This document shows, in pieces, positions 29,263 to 39,395 of a DNA stretch of 64,000 bases. Both the position numbers and the translations under genes were made by a program. The stretch is from the NCBI RefSeq assembly GCF_000299035.1, contig NZ_JH921517.1, forward strand, positions 547,317 to 611,316, in the 5' to 3' direction. A model generated the notes under the pieces. The model was not told the origin of the DNA. It made no database searches and was given only the letters and a program-made list of their open reading frames with translations. The DNA comes from Bacillus bingmayongensis. Its GTDB lineage: Bacteria > Bacillota > Bacilli > Bacillales > Bacillaceae_G. Within the stretch, counting starts at the first letter, position 1; each line of letters begins with the position of its first letter.

Positions 29263-29277
29263 TATGCCCCGTTTTTT
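29254..29277 (+). terminator. Terminator of ylbF
   Basis: ACGGGG (29254-29259) pairs with CCCCGT (29267-29272), followed by T. It overlaps the last codons of ylbF. Confidence 0.88.
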
Positions 29278-29399
29278 AGAATATGGAAGAAACCGTATAC
29301 AGAACTTGTTCTATAACGTACTATAATTTCACAAATTTCTGATTGATGTTTATAAGATACAAGAATATGAGTATATAAAAGGAGAAGATGGAGAAGATT

Positions 29400-29666
29400 A
29401 TGTTCGGGCAACGACAAAGTATGATTGTTTATTTACATTCATTGAAACATGCCAAGATTTTAAGGAAATATGGTAATATTCATTACATATCAAAGCGTTT
29501 GAAATATGCAGTCGTATATTGTGATATGGAACAAATAGAGCATATGATGCAAAAACTAAATAAACTTCCTTTTGTGAAAAAAATTGAGCAATCATATCGT
29601 CCATTTCTTAAAACGGAATTTGAAAATTCACGTCCGGATCGCGCGAAAGAATACGACTATAGTTAA
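29400..29666 (+). CDS. ylbG: UPF0298 family protein YlbG
   Basis: 88 residues, [25 protein letters not shown]..., with the conserved [14 protein letters not shown] core and the C-terminal RAKEYDY. I chose the ATG at 29400 (after GGAG) over the ATG at 29388 because family members begin MF.QRQ. Function unknown. Confidence 0.92.
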   Translation: MFGQRQSMIVYLHSLKHAKILRKYGNIHYISKRLKYAVVYCDMEQIEHMMQKLNKLPFVKKIEQSYRPFLKTEFENSRPDRAKEYDYS

Positions 29667-29673
29667 AGAGAAA

Positions 29674-29702
29674 GACCCCCACTAATTTGGTGGGGGTTTT
29701 TT
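29674..29702 (+). terminator. Terminator of ylbG
   Basis: CCCCCAC (29676-29682) pairs with GTGGGGG (29690-29696), followed by six T. Confidence 0.92.
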
Positions 29703-29725
29703 ATGTTAATAAAAATACAATGAGT

Positions 29726-29777
29726 ATAAAGTGAAACTTCCATCAGTGGGGGGACTGCCTATAAATAGCGAGATGAA
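29726..29777 (+). repeat. Short bcr1-derived repeat
   Basis: It begins ATAAAGTGAAACTTCCATCA and ends AAATAGCGAGATGAA, the two ends of bcr1, with the roughly 95-bp middle missing. It lies just downstream of the gene at 29783-30172. Confidence 0.6.
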
Positions 29778-29782
29778 AATTG

Positions 29783-30172
29783 CTACTGCATTGGAGGAAT
29801 GAAATGATTCATTCGTAAAATGCCGATAAGGTGATTAAAATATAATTCTTTTTCCGGGAAAATTGTAGATGGTTTTACTGTAAAAGAAGTAACGTTTTTC
29901 CCGATTTGTTCAGCCGTTTCTTCGAATAAAATGATTCGTTTACTTTTTATATCTTCAAGTATAGGAATCCCTTCGCGGCATATGTATAGCGGTTGGAAGT
30001 CACCAACCTTTGTTGGTTTAAGAACAACAACAAGTGAGCATACTTTTTTATCATTTTTTAAGGTTTCAAATTGTAACATATGTGACACACGATCTTTATT
30101 TGTGTGTGCAATCTCAAGTAATTCATATAAATCGGAGTAGCCTTCTCCTAGTTCAATAAAACGTTGAATCAT
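29783..30172 (-). CDS. Conserved hypothetical protein, 129 aa
   Basis: A soluble protein (MIQRFIELGEGYSDLYELLEIAHTNKDRV...) with a predicted mixed alpha/beta fold. GAGGAGG upstream of the ATG shows it is a real gene. I do not recognise a characterised family. It is transcribed away from the structured RNA at 30242-30377. Confidence 0.75.
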   Translation of the reverse strand: MIQRFIELGEGYSDLYELLEIAHTNKDRVSHMLQFETLKNDKKVCSLVVVLKPTKVGDFQPLYICREGIPILEDIKSKRIILFEETAEQIGKNVTSFTVKPSTIFPEKELYFNHLIGILRMNHFIPPMQ

Positions 30173-30241
30173 ATTATTTCCTCCTCTTTCTTTTACTGTA
30201 TCATTTCATTTTTAAAATGAAAAGCAGACCAAAGAAAAAAA

Positions 30242-30377
30242 CCCTGCAAAGCAGGGCCCTTCTTATACTAGTATGTACTAGTAAGAAGGCAAAGGGAGAG
30301 GAGAAACCGGAGGAAGAACTTATGGGGAAACGTAAGTCTTCTCCGCGGTTGGCAACAACATCGAAGGTGATGTTGTT
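30242..30377 (+). ncRNA. Four-hairpin structured RNA upstream of rsmD (ylbH-leader candidate)
   Basis: Four consecutive hairpins can be drawn: CCCTGC/GCAGGG; CCTTCTTATACTAGTA/TACTAGTAAGAAGG; AACCGGAG..AAG..ACTTA with TAAGT..CTT..CTCC..GGTT around 30305-30350; and AACAACATC/GATGTTGTT. No poly-T follows the last. A conserved 'ylbH' RNA motif is known upstream of this methyltransferase gene in Bacillus; position and architecture suggest this is its counterpart, but I matched it only by location. About 360 nt separate it from rsmD. Confidence 0.6.
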
Positions 30378-30415
30378 ATATTTATTTATGTCCAATCTAA
30401 ATGAGGATATACATA

Positions 30416-30490
30416 ATGAATTTAAAATTTATCGTAGGCTTTTTATTTTTCTTTCTTTTATTTTATGATAGGATAAAAAAGATAAAGTGA
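30416..30490 (+). CDS. Possible 24-residue hydrophobic peptide
   Basis: The frame encodes MNLKFIVGFLFFFLLFYDRIKKIK: one short membrane helix, then a basic tail. TGAGGA lies about 8 nt before the ATG. It follows the four-hairpin RNA by 38 nt. Its last codons and stop come from the bcr1-type repeat, so its C-terminus may be recent. Coding status is uncertain. Confidence 0.4.
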   Translation: MNLKFIVGFLFFFLLFYDRIKKIK

Positions 30491-30536
30491 ACCTTGTGTT
30501 AGTAGAGGCGATCTTACTTGTAAGTAGCGAGATGAA
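30482..30536 (+). repeat. Short bcr1-derived repeat
   Basis: ATAAAGTGAACCTT at the left and GTAGCGAGATGAA at the right match the bcr1 ends; the interior is deleted or diverged. Confidence 0.5.
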
Positions 30537-30739
30537 TATACATATGGGACACTGGAAAGTTATCATACAATGATGGCCTTTAAAAGAAATAAATTGTTTT
30601 TTCTTTTAATAAGTAGTGGATTCGGTTATCCTTTAATGGAAAAATACCCAGAAAACAATGGGATTTGATAGCGATTACGGGGGCGGATATGCGTTTGTAA
30701 TAATCGCTCGATAGATTGAAATAAAGGTAGTGACAGCGA

Positions 30740-33018
<2,279 letters not shown>

Positions 33019-33131
33019 TTTAACGTAGCCCCCTTTGTCCCAAAAACGTTCATTTCAGTATACGTGGATACATGGTGGGTTTAGACCATAAGTATGAAAA
33101 AGAGGATGAAAAAATTTTAAGGGTGAGAGAA

Positions 33132-33923
33132 ATGAATGAACCGAAAATAGGTTTAGCTCTTGGATCTGGAGGTGCGAAAGGCTTCGCACATGTTGGTGTG
33201 ATTAAAGTATTACGAGAAGCGAATATCCCTATTCATATGATTGCTGGAAGTAGTATGGGAGCATTAATTGGTACCTTTTATGCAACGAGTTGCAACGTGG
33301 AGAGGCTCTACCGAATGGCTGCATTATTTAAACGAAAATACTATTTGGATTTTACTGTACCAAAAATGGGATTTATTTCTGGAAAACGTGTAAAAGATAT
33401 GATTAAAATGTTTACATATAATAAAAAATTAGAAGAGTTAGATATCCCAACGGCAGTTGTGGCCACTGACATTTTAAAGGGGGAAAAAGTTGTATTTACA
33501 AGCGGTTCTATTGCTGATGCGGTTAGAGCAAGTATTTCTGTTCCAGGTGTATTTGTACCAGAGAAAATAGACGGTCGCTTATTAGTGGACGGTGGGGTCA
33601 TTGATCGTATTCCCGTATCTGTCGTAAAAGAGCTAGGTGCTGATATTGTGATTGCTGTAGATGTATCTCCTATTAAGGTGAACGGGGAAGTTACATCCAT
33701 TTATGATGTTATCATGCAGAGTATTGAAATTATGCAGCATGAACTTGTTGTTAATCGGCAAATTGCCTCAGATTTAATGATGCGTCCGGCAGTAGAACAG
33801 TTTAGTTCTCGTGCTTTTACCAATATTGAAGACATTATTCGGGTTGGAGAAGAAGAGGCTGAAAAACATATTCAGAAAATTTACTTGTTAATTGAGCAGT
33901 GGAAGGAGAAAAATAATGTTTAA
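33132..33923 (+). CDS. ylbK: Patatin-like phospholipase family protein YlbK
   Basis: 263 residues with the complete patatin set: oxyanion loop GSGGAKGFAH, nucleophile elbow GSSMG (Ser near residue 45) and catalytic Asp in VDGGVID. It is likely a cytoplasmic acyl hydrolase (NTE/RssA type). The ATG at 33132 fits B. subtilis YlbK, and AAGGGTGAG lies upstream; the frame opens 20 codons earlier without support. It overlaps ylbL by 8 bp. Confidence 0.92.
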   Translation: MNEPKIGLALGSGGAKGFAHVGVIKVLREANIPIHMIAGSSMGALIGTFYATSCNVERLYRMAALFKRKYYLDFTVPKMGFISGKRVKDMIKMFTYNKKLEELDIPTAVVATDILKGEKVVFTSGSIADAVRASISVPGVFVPEKIDGRLLVDGGVIDRIPVSVVKELGADIVIAVDVSPIKVNGEVTSIYDVIMQSIEIMQHELVVNRQIASDLMMRPAVEQFSSRAFTNIEDIIRVGEEEAEKHIQKIYLLIEQWKEKNNV

Positions 33924-34941
33924 GCGTTTTCGGTTTATATATGCAATTTTAATTGGAGTTATATTGGCAATGTTACTTGTCTATGTACGCCTTCCGTATT
34001 ATGTAACAAAACCAGGAATGGCAGCGAAATTAGAGCCATATGTACAAGTTGATGGTGGAAAGAAAGAATCAGGTGATTTTATGCTCGTGACAGTGTCAAT
34101 GGGGCCTGCAAATGTTGTAAATCTAATAGCTGCCCAATTTAATAAATATAATCACATTTCTAAAGCAGAGGAGATTTTACAAAAAGGCGAGAGTGATGAG
34201 GAATATCAATTCCGCCAAGCGTATGCAATGAAAGATTCTCAAAATGCAGCGATTTATAATGCATATAAGCGTGCAAATCGTTCAGTTTCCTTTCAAGAGA
34301 AAGGAGTATTAGTTGCTGGGATTGCTAAAAATATGTCCGCTGAAGGGAAATTAAAACTTGGGGATGTAATTGTCGCTGTTGACGGTCAGCCGTTTGAAGC
34401 GATAGACCAATTTATTGCGCACATGGCAGGGAAAAAAGAAGGTGAAGTAGTAAACATTGAATATGTTCGAGGGGAAAAGCGTTTGGCGGAAAAGTTGACA
34501 CTAAAACAAATTCCTGATGGTAAGGGACGTGTAGGAATTGGGGTTTCGATTGCTCCTTATAAGGAATTAGTAGTAGATCCAAAAGTGAAAATCGACTCAC
34601 ATGAAATTGGTGGCCCCTCGGCGGGATTAATGTTTACATTAGAAATTTATAATCAATTAATTGAAAAAGATATGACAAAAGGTCATGAAATTGCTGGGAC
34701 AGGAACCATTAATGAAAAGGGAGAAATCGGTCCAATTGGTGGTATTCAACAGAAGGTTGTTGCAGCTAGTGATGCGGGGGCAGAAATATTCTTTGCTCCA
34801 AATGAAAAAGGGGCACCTGAATCGAATTATAAAGACGCACTTGAAGCAGCGAAAGATATTAAGACGAAGATGAAAATTGTACCAGTAGATACATTAGATG
34901 ATGCGTTAGCATATTTAGAAAAAATGCCAGAAAAAAAGTAA
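33916..34941 (+). CDS. ylbL: YlbL, PDZ/Lon-like membrane serine protease
   Basis: 341 residues: an N-terminal membrane anchor (RFIYAILIGVILAMLLVYV), a PDZ domain (ILVAGIAKNMSAEGKLKLGDVIVAVDG region) and a C-terminal Lon-type proteolytic domain. The catalytic Ser is in GGPSAGLMF and the partner Lys in QQKVVAA. The active site faces outside. The ATG at 33916 has AAGGAG 8-9 nt upstream; the earlier ATG at 33892 has none. Confidence 0.93.
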   Translation: MFKRFRFIYAILIGVILAMLLVYVRLPYYVTKPGMAAKLEPYVQVDGGKKESGDFMLVTVSMGPANVVNLIAAQFNKYNHISKAEEILQKGESDEEYQFRQAYAMKDSQNAAIYNAYKRANRSVSFQEKGVLVAGIAKNMSAEGKLKLGDVIVAVDGQPFEAIDQFIAHMAGKKEGEVVNIEYVRGEKRLAEKLTLKQIPDGKGRVGIGVSIAPYKELVVDPKVKIDSHEIGGPSAGLMFTLEIYNQLIEKDMTKGHEIAGTGTINEKGEIGPIGGIQQKVVAASDAGAEIFFAPNEKGAPESNYKDALEAAKDIKTKMKIVPVDTLDDALAYLEKMPEKK

Positions 34942-34968
34942 ACCTCTCGCCTTAGAGAGGTTTTTTTT
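34941..34968. terminator. Terminator ylbL/tmcAL
   Basis: AACCTCTC (34941-34948) pairs with GAGAGGTT (34955-34962) and a run of T follows. Confidence 0.9.
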
Positions 34969-36208
34969 ACAAAAAGTTATTCGTTGTTTCATCATACCGA
35001 ATAGGATGTTGCGTTATATCCTTCTGTATACATTTTGTACGTAAAGGTTCTTGTAGCACTGAAAAATAAATAGCGTTTGCTTTTCGCTCTATATCTAAAA
35101 CAGGATGCCTGAATGTCTTCGTATGAGTGAGAAGTGGGAGTCCGAGATTTTTTTTATGTTTTGAAATATAAGTTTGTCCTTTTTGTGACATACCAAGTAA
35201 ACGTATATATGGTGAATGTTGCTCTATATGTGCTTTTTCCATTTCTTCTTTTGTTGTATTCGTTAAAATATGTGTACATGCTCGTTGTAATCTAGTCCAT
35301 GTATAACGTTTTGTTTTTAATGCTTCCATGAAAGTAAGAAATGAAGAGGCATTATGTATTTTTGATAAAATACGATGCTCCAATCCTTCCTCTATCTCAT
35401 ATATATGTTGTAACTCCTGGGAAGACATTGTCAGAAGTTTATATTTGAAAAATGGGAAATACTCCTCCCAACAATGCAAGGTATGATACGTTTGTTTATA
35501 GCTTTCTAAAAAGGATGCGGTACAATTTGGTACAAATGGATATATGTTTGAGAATGAATCATTTTCACTAAATAATTGTTTGCGAATGCTGGTCGCACTT
35601 GCGATATGGCTATCTTGAAAAGTTTCATCATGATAATGAGATGCGAACCTTTCAATGGTATGTGCATGAATTGAACTTTTCTGGGAAAGAATCGCCTCAA
35701 TGTAATGTAAGCCTAATATATTATTTGGCTGGGACATATCAACAATATTGACGTCCGAAAAAATATGTGAGAAGGCTTGAGAAGTTGCTTTGGCATAGCT
35801 GTTTCCAGTATTCATAAATTGCTGCACAAGTTGATTGAAAGTATCTTTTTCTTTTTGGCGTAAAGAAATGGTGTTATAGAAATTTTGAACTTCTCCATCC
35901 TCACTACCAAAGCAAATTTCAGAAACGCCAAGGGCATCTAAAATAGAAATGGCTCCACTAGCAAATGTTTCGGCTTTTTGTGTTGCGAATGCATAAGGGA
36001 GTTCAACAACAAGATCTATGCCACCAGCTAGAGCCATCTTGGTTCGATACCACTTTGATACGAGAGCTGGTTCACCGCGTTGTAAAAACGGTCCGCTCAT
36101 AACAGCGATTGTAATGTCAGACTGTGTTAACTTTTCTGTTTGTTGCACATGATAAGCATGACCGTTATGAAAGGGGTTATATTCAACAATAATACCGCTT
36201 GCCTTTAT
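34967..36208 (-). CDS. tmcAL: tRNA(Met) cytidine acetate ligase TmcAL (YlbM), probable AUA start
   Basis: A 413-residue enzyme that uses acetate and ATP to form N4-acetylcytidine at position 34 of elongator tRNA-Met. With a start at 36208 the protein begins (M)[16 protein letters not shown], which aligns residue for residue with B. subtilis [17 protein letters not shown], including the ATP-binding HNGH. That codon is ATA; ATC and ATT precede it. AAAGGAG (36223-36217) is 8 nt upstream. The only standard in-frame start is a GTG at 36148, which has no good ribosome-binding site and would delete HNGH. The frame closes at TAA (36265) with no ATG, GTG or TTG between. Confidence 0.88.
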   Translation of the reverse strand: MKASGIIVEYNPFHNGHAYHVQQTEKLTQSDITIAVMSGPFLQRGEPALVSKWYRTKMALAGGIDLVVELPYAFATQKAETFASGAISILDALGVSEICFGSEDGEVQNFYNTISLRQKEKDTFNQLVQQFMNTGNSYAKATSQAFSHIFSDVNIVDMSQPNNILGLHYIEAILSQKSSIHAHTIERFASHYHDETFQDSHIASATSIRKQLFSENDSFSNIYPFVPNCTASFLESYKQTYHTLHCWEEYFPFFKYKLLTMSSQELQHIYEIEEGLEHRILSKIHNASSFLTFMEALKTKRYTWTRLQRACTHILTNTTKEEMEKAHIEQHSPYIRLLGMSQKGQTYISKHKKNLGLPLLTHTKTFRHPVLDIERKANAIYFSVLQEPLRTKCIQKDITQHPIRYDETTNNFL

Positions 36209-36361
36209 GATAATCTCTCCTTTCGATGTAGCATCTTTTCTAAAAACATGATAATCTATATATTATTTCCTATAATGACTTCATTATAGTGTAAAGAAAA
36301 AACATTGACAAATATAAAATGGCTAGCTATAATTTTGTTTGTTGCCTTGAGGTGATATGAT

Positions 36362-36862
36362 ATGAAATGGTCCATCCATCAATTAAATAAATTGAGACAT
36401 AAAGGATTGACATTGGATGAGATGGTAGATGTAAGTGAGCTAAAAGAAGTCGAGAAAGAAATTCGCGAAATTAATCCTGTTCATGTAACAGGTAGAGTTG
36501 ATTTTGGCTCCAGTAAGTTTACGTTTCATCTACATATAACTGGAAGCATGGTTTTACCATGTTCTCGCTCTTTAGTAGATGTAACATTACCATTTGACAT
36601 TAAAACAACTGAGGTGTTCCAAACTTCAGCAGAAGAGTACGAAACGGAAGCGGAAATCCATTACTTAGAGGGAGAAGTACTTGACTTACTCCCAATAATC
36701 AAGGAAAATATACTTTTGGAGATTCCAATGCAAATTTTCAGTGATGATGTTTCCGGTGGAGCACCGACGCAAGGTCAAGACTGGCAAGTGATTTCGGAAG
36801 AAAGCAAAGAAAAGCCTGTTGATCCAAGGTTAGCAGGACTTGCGAAGTTTTTTGACAAATAA
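36362..36862 (+). CDS. ylbN: YlbN, DUF177 (YceD-type) protein
   Basis: A 166-residue soluble protein; conserved [31 protein letters not shown] and the C-terminal [13 protein letters not shown] mark DUF177. Members sit before rpmF across bacteria and are linked to 23S rRNA accumulation in some. GAGGTGAT precedes the ATG. It is cotranscribed with rpmF 61 bp downstream. Confidence 0.92.
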
Positions 36863-36923
36863 TCGGAAGACTGGTTCAGGCCTTCATATGAAAATAACTA
36901 TTTCTTTTAAGGAGGTGGGAAGA

Positions 36924-37097
36924 ATGGCTGTACCTTTTAGAAGAACTTCTAAAACAGTAAAAAGAAAGCGTCGTACGCATTTCAAATTATCAGTACCTGG
37001 TATGGTAGAGTGCCCAAGCTGTGGTGAAGCGAAATTAGCTCACCGTGTATGTAAAGCATGCGGTACTTACAAAGGTAAAGAAGTAATCAGCAAGTAA
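36924..37097 (+). CDS. rpmF: 50S ribosomal protein L32
   Basis: 57 residues beginning [19 protein letters not shown]. The zinc-ribbon form with CPSCG and CKACG (C+ type) rather than the Zn-independent variant. AAGGAGGTG lies 9 nt before the ATG at 36924; the frame extends upstream into ylbN but is not used. A terminator follows. Confidence 0.98.
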
Positions 37098-37103
37098 TTG
37101 CAG

Positions 37104-37143
37104 AAATAAACGCAGAAGATATATTCTGCGTTTATTTTTTTTG
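37104..37143 (+). terminator. Terminator of ylbN-rpmF
   Basis: AAATAAACGCAGAA (37104-37117) pairs with TTCTGCGTTTATTT (37124-37137). Confidence 0.92.
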
Positions 37144-37225
37144 TTTTTTTTCTATTAGAAGAAAGAAGAGGTTTTTCATTATGCTCCTTGAACAATAACT
37201 GTGAAGTGAAAGGGGAGAAAAAATA

Positions 37226-37975
37226 ATGAAACTTTTGGTAGAGCAGAAAGAAGATGTAATGTGGATTACGCTAAATCGCCCAAAGAATCACAATGCAATT
37301 GATAATGAAATGATGAATACATTAGAAAAGTTGATAAAAGAGATTAGGCGAGCGGATTGGATTAAATGTGTAGTTATTACAGGGAATGGAAAGTCGTTTT
37401 GCGCAGGGGGGGACTTAGAGGAGTTTCATGGATTGAAAACGGAAAGAGCTGCTTATGAGGTGCTTGAACGAATGGGGAGAGTTTTGTATGATATTATGAC
37501 GCTTCCTGTACCTACAGTAGCGCTTATAAATGGTGCGGCTATTGGAGGCGGATGTGAACTTGCCGCAGCATGTGATTATCGTTTTGCCTCTAAAGATGCG
37601 GTTATTGGCTTCATACAAGGAAATTTAGGAATTATAACGGGGTGGGGAGGGGCTGCGATATTGCATGAGAAGGTTTGCTATTATCAAGCGATAATAATGC
37701 TTTGTTCGGCGCATCGTTTTTCTGCCGAGAAAGCAAGTGAATATGGATTTGTAAATGAGATATTTCTCGGCGATGTCATGAAATCATGTCATAAATGGCT
37801 AGATAATATGATTGTTCCAAACATCAAAGTTCAAAAAGCATATAAAGCTGTTGCGATTCGAAAGTGGGAAGAAAGTAATTTACGAGAGCGAATGAAAGAA
37901 GAAATAACGGAATGTGCACGTTTATGGGAGTCTGAAGAGCACAGTCAGGCTATTGCAGCATTTTTAAAAAAATAG
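37226..37975 (+). CDS. Crotonase-superfamily protein (enoyl-CoA hydratase/isomerase-like)
   Basis: 249 residues with the crotonase fold: SFCAGGDLEEF and ALINGAAIGGGCELAAACDYRFA form the CoA and oxyanion-hole segments. Of the two glutamates of true enoyl-CoA hydratases, the first is present (Glu111 in CEL) but the second position is Gln131 (FIQGNLG instead of QPE). So it may be an isomerase, hydrolase or decarboxylase rather than a hydratase. GGGGAG precedes the ATG. Monocistronic; no fatty-acid genes adjoin it. Confidence 0.82.
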   Translation: MKLLVEQKEDVMWITLNRPKNHNAIDNEMMNTLEKLIKEIRRADWIKCVVITGNGKSFCAGGDLEEFHGLKTERAAYEVLERMGRVLYDIMTLPVPTVALINGAAIGGGCELAAACDYRFASKDAVIGFIQGNLGIITGWGGAAILHEKVCYYQAIIMLCSAHRFSAEKASEYGFVNEIFLGDVMKSCHKWLDNMIVPNIKVQKAYKAVAIRKWEESNLRERMKEEITECARLWESEEHSQAIAAFLKK

Positions 37976-38061
37976 AAAAATATATTCTTTACATGTTAGT
38001 ATTCTATCTTTTCTAGTAACTGCATATGTTTAATAAAAAATGCATAAGGAGGACTAGAGGG

Positions 38062-38583
38062 ATGGCGACAACAAGACAAGATGCATGGACTGATGATGAA
38101 GATTTACTTCTGGCAGAAGTGGTACTCCGGCATATTCGTGAAGGTGGAACGCAACTTTCCGCATTTAAAGAGGTAGGTAGACATTTATCTCGTACACCCG
38201 CAGCATGCGGATTTAGATGGAATTCTTACGTTAGAAAGCAATATAAAGAACGTATTGAAGAGGCGAAACAAATTCGTAAGGTAGAAAATTATGAAGTAAG
38301 GCAACCCAAAGTAGTGGAGTTTCCCCCTGTATCGATTACATTAGATGATGTTATTACCTTTTTACAAAAATATAAAGATGAAAAAGAAGTAAAAGAATTA
38401 CACCAAAAAATTGAATTGTTACAAAAGGAAAAGGAACGGCTTCTTCAGCGTTTATCTGTATATGAAGAAGAGTATCGTACTTTGCTTGATTATATTGATC
38501 GAAAAAGAAGTGTGATGGTGTTAGAAACAAGAGAAAGAGATGCAATTCATGAGCATGAAACATTAGAAAAGTTGAAAAAATAA
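38062..38583 (+). CDS. ylbO: RsfA-type transcription factor YlbO
   Basis: 173 residues: an N-terminal Myb/SANT-like DNA-binding domain ([20 protein letters not shown], then [19 protein letters not shown]) and a C-terminal coiled coil (about 120-160). RsfA and YlbO are prespore regulators of the SigF/SigG regulon in B. subtilis. The ATG at 38062 follows AAGGAGG with an AGAGGG in between; the frame opens 12 codons earlier without a site. Confidence 0.9.
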   Translation: MATTRQDAWTDDEDLLLAEVVLRHIREGGTQLSAFKEVGRHLSRTPAACGFRWNSYVRKQYKERIEEAKQIRKVENYEVRQPKVVEFPPVSITLDDVITFLQKYKDEKEVKELHQKIELLQKEKERLLQRLSVYEEEYRTLLDYIDRKRSVMVLETRERDAIHEHETLEKLKK

Positions 38584-38612
38584 AAACAGCTGAATAACAG
38601 CTGTTTTTATTT
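38578..38612. terminator. Bidirectional terminator, ylbO/ylbP
   Basis: AAATAAAAACAGCTG pairs with CAGCTGTTTTTATTT around AATAA. It includes the ylbO stop codon. Confidence 0.92.
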
Positions 38613-39085
38613 TATGCGGATTCTTCGTTTGTAACCGCATTCAAATTAGTTTCTGGATGCCAAATATAAAATTCGCCATCAGCCGTTGATACTTGCCCGA
38701 AATTTTGTTTATCCCAAAATGCAGCAGATTGAATGCGGGCTGTTGTTTTGATTGGGAATTGTAGTTGTTTTGCGTAGTTAACAAGCATTTGACCAAAACC
38801 TTGTTTTTGAAAATTTGGTAACACTTCAAGTTTTGAAAGTTCTACGTAAGATCCAGTAATCTCAAGGCTGGATTCACCATGTCTCCTCATGTACAAGCTC
38901 ATACGTGCGATAAGGGATCCACCGTAATAAATGCCGTAAAAGGGAGATTCGCTACCGTTTTCAATAATATTTGCTTGTAATTCTTCAAACATGGAAAGTT
39001 CTTGAGCACCACAGCCCTTAAATTTTTTAAATTCGTCTAACGTTTTATAATTGATGAGCAAGCGCTCAACTTTTGGGAATGTCAT
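38612..39085 (-). CDS. ylbP: GNAT-family N-acetyltransferase YlbP
   Basis: 157 residues starting MTFPKVERLLINYKTLDEFKKFKGCG. Motif A of the GNAT fold is LEVLPNFQKQGFGQMLVNYA, which binds acetyl-CoA. The acceptor is unknown. It converges on ylbO. AAAAGGATGTGATG lies before the ATG. Confidence 0.9.
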   Translation of the reverse strand: MTFPKVERLLINYKTLDEFKKFKGCGAQELSMFEELQANIIENGSESPFYGIYYGGSLIARMSLYMRRHGESSLEITGSYVELSKLEVLPNFQKQGFGQMLVNYAKQLQFPIKTTARIQSAAFWDKQNFGQVSTADGEFYIWHPETNLNAVTNEESA

Positions 39086-39395
39086 TACATCACATCCTTT
39101 TCTCGTTTTGTAAAATAAAGAAAAGTATAAATATTTTCAATAATATTATAACTCATTTTTTCATTTTTATGAAGAAAATAGAATATTTCTTTCAGTATTT
39201 TTTTAAAGTGTTTGCTACACTAGTCATAGGAAGGGGATTTATACATATTTATGAAATGTACTTTCGGTTGTTGAAATATAAATAAGATATAATCAATGTT
39301 AGAACAAGTATAGAGAGGAGGAGATCAGAAGGCTTCTAAAGGATGACAGGATATATTTCTTTTTGGTATTCGTTAGGAGATTCTGAAGGATAGAG
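39086..39395. other. Intergenic region between divergent ylbP and panE
   Basis: AT-rich, 310 bp. A 38-codon hydrophobic frame from 39169 has no ribosome-binding site. A GAGAGGAGGAG at about 39313 is not followed by a start at usable distance. No clear promoter or RNA. Confidence 0.4.

Larger units (their letters stand above)
30173..30739. other. 567-bp interval before rsmD
   Basis: It holds the structured RNA (30242-30377), a possible 24-residue membrane peptide (30416-30490) and a decayed bcr1 end pair (30482-30536). The last 200 bp before rsmD show nothing further. Confidence 0.6.

Noticed and set aside
30217-30468. 83-codon frame across the four-hairpin region upstream of rsmD
   Set aside because: It runs through extended RNA structure, has no ribosome-binding site, and its sequence is explained by the hairpins.
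39169-39285. 38-codon hydrophobic frame upstream of panE
   Set aside because: No Shine-Dalgarno before the ATG and no known relative; it could be chance in AT-rich DNA.
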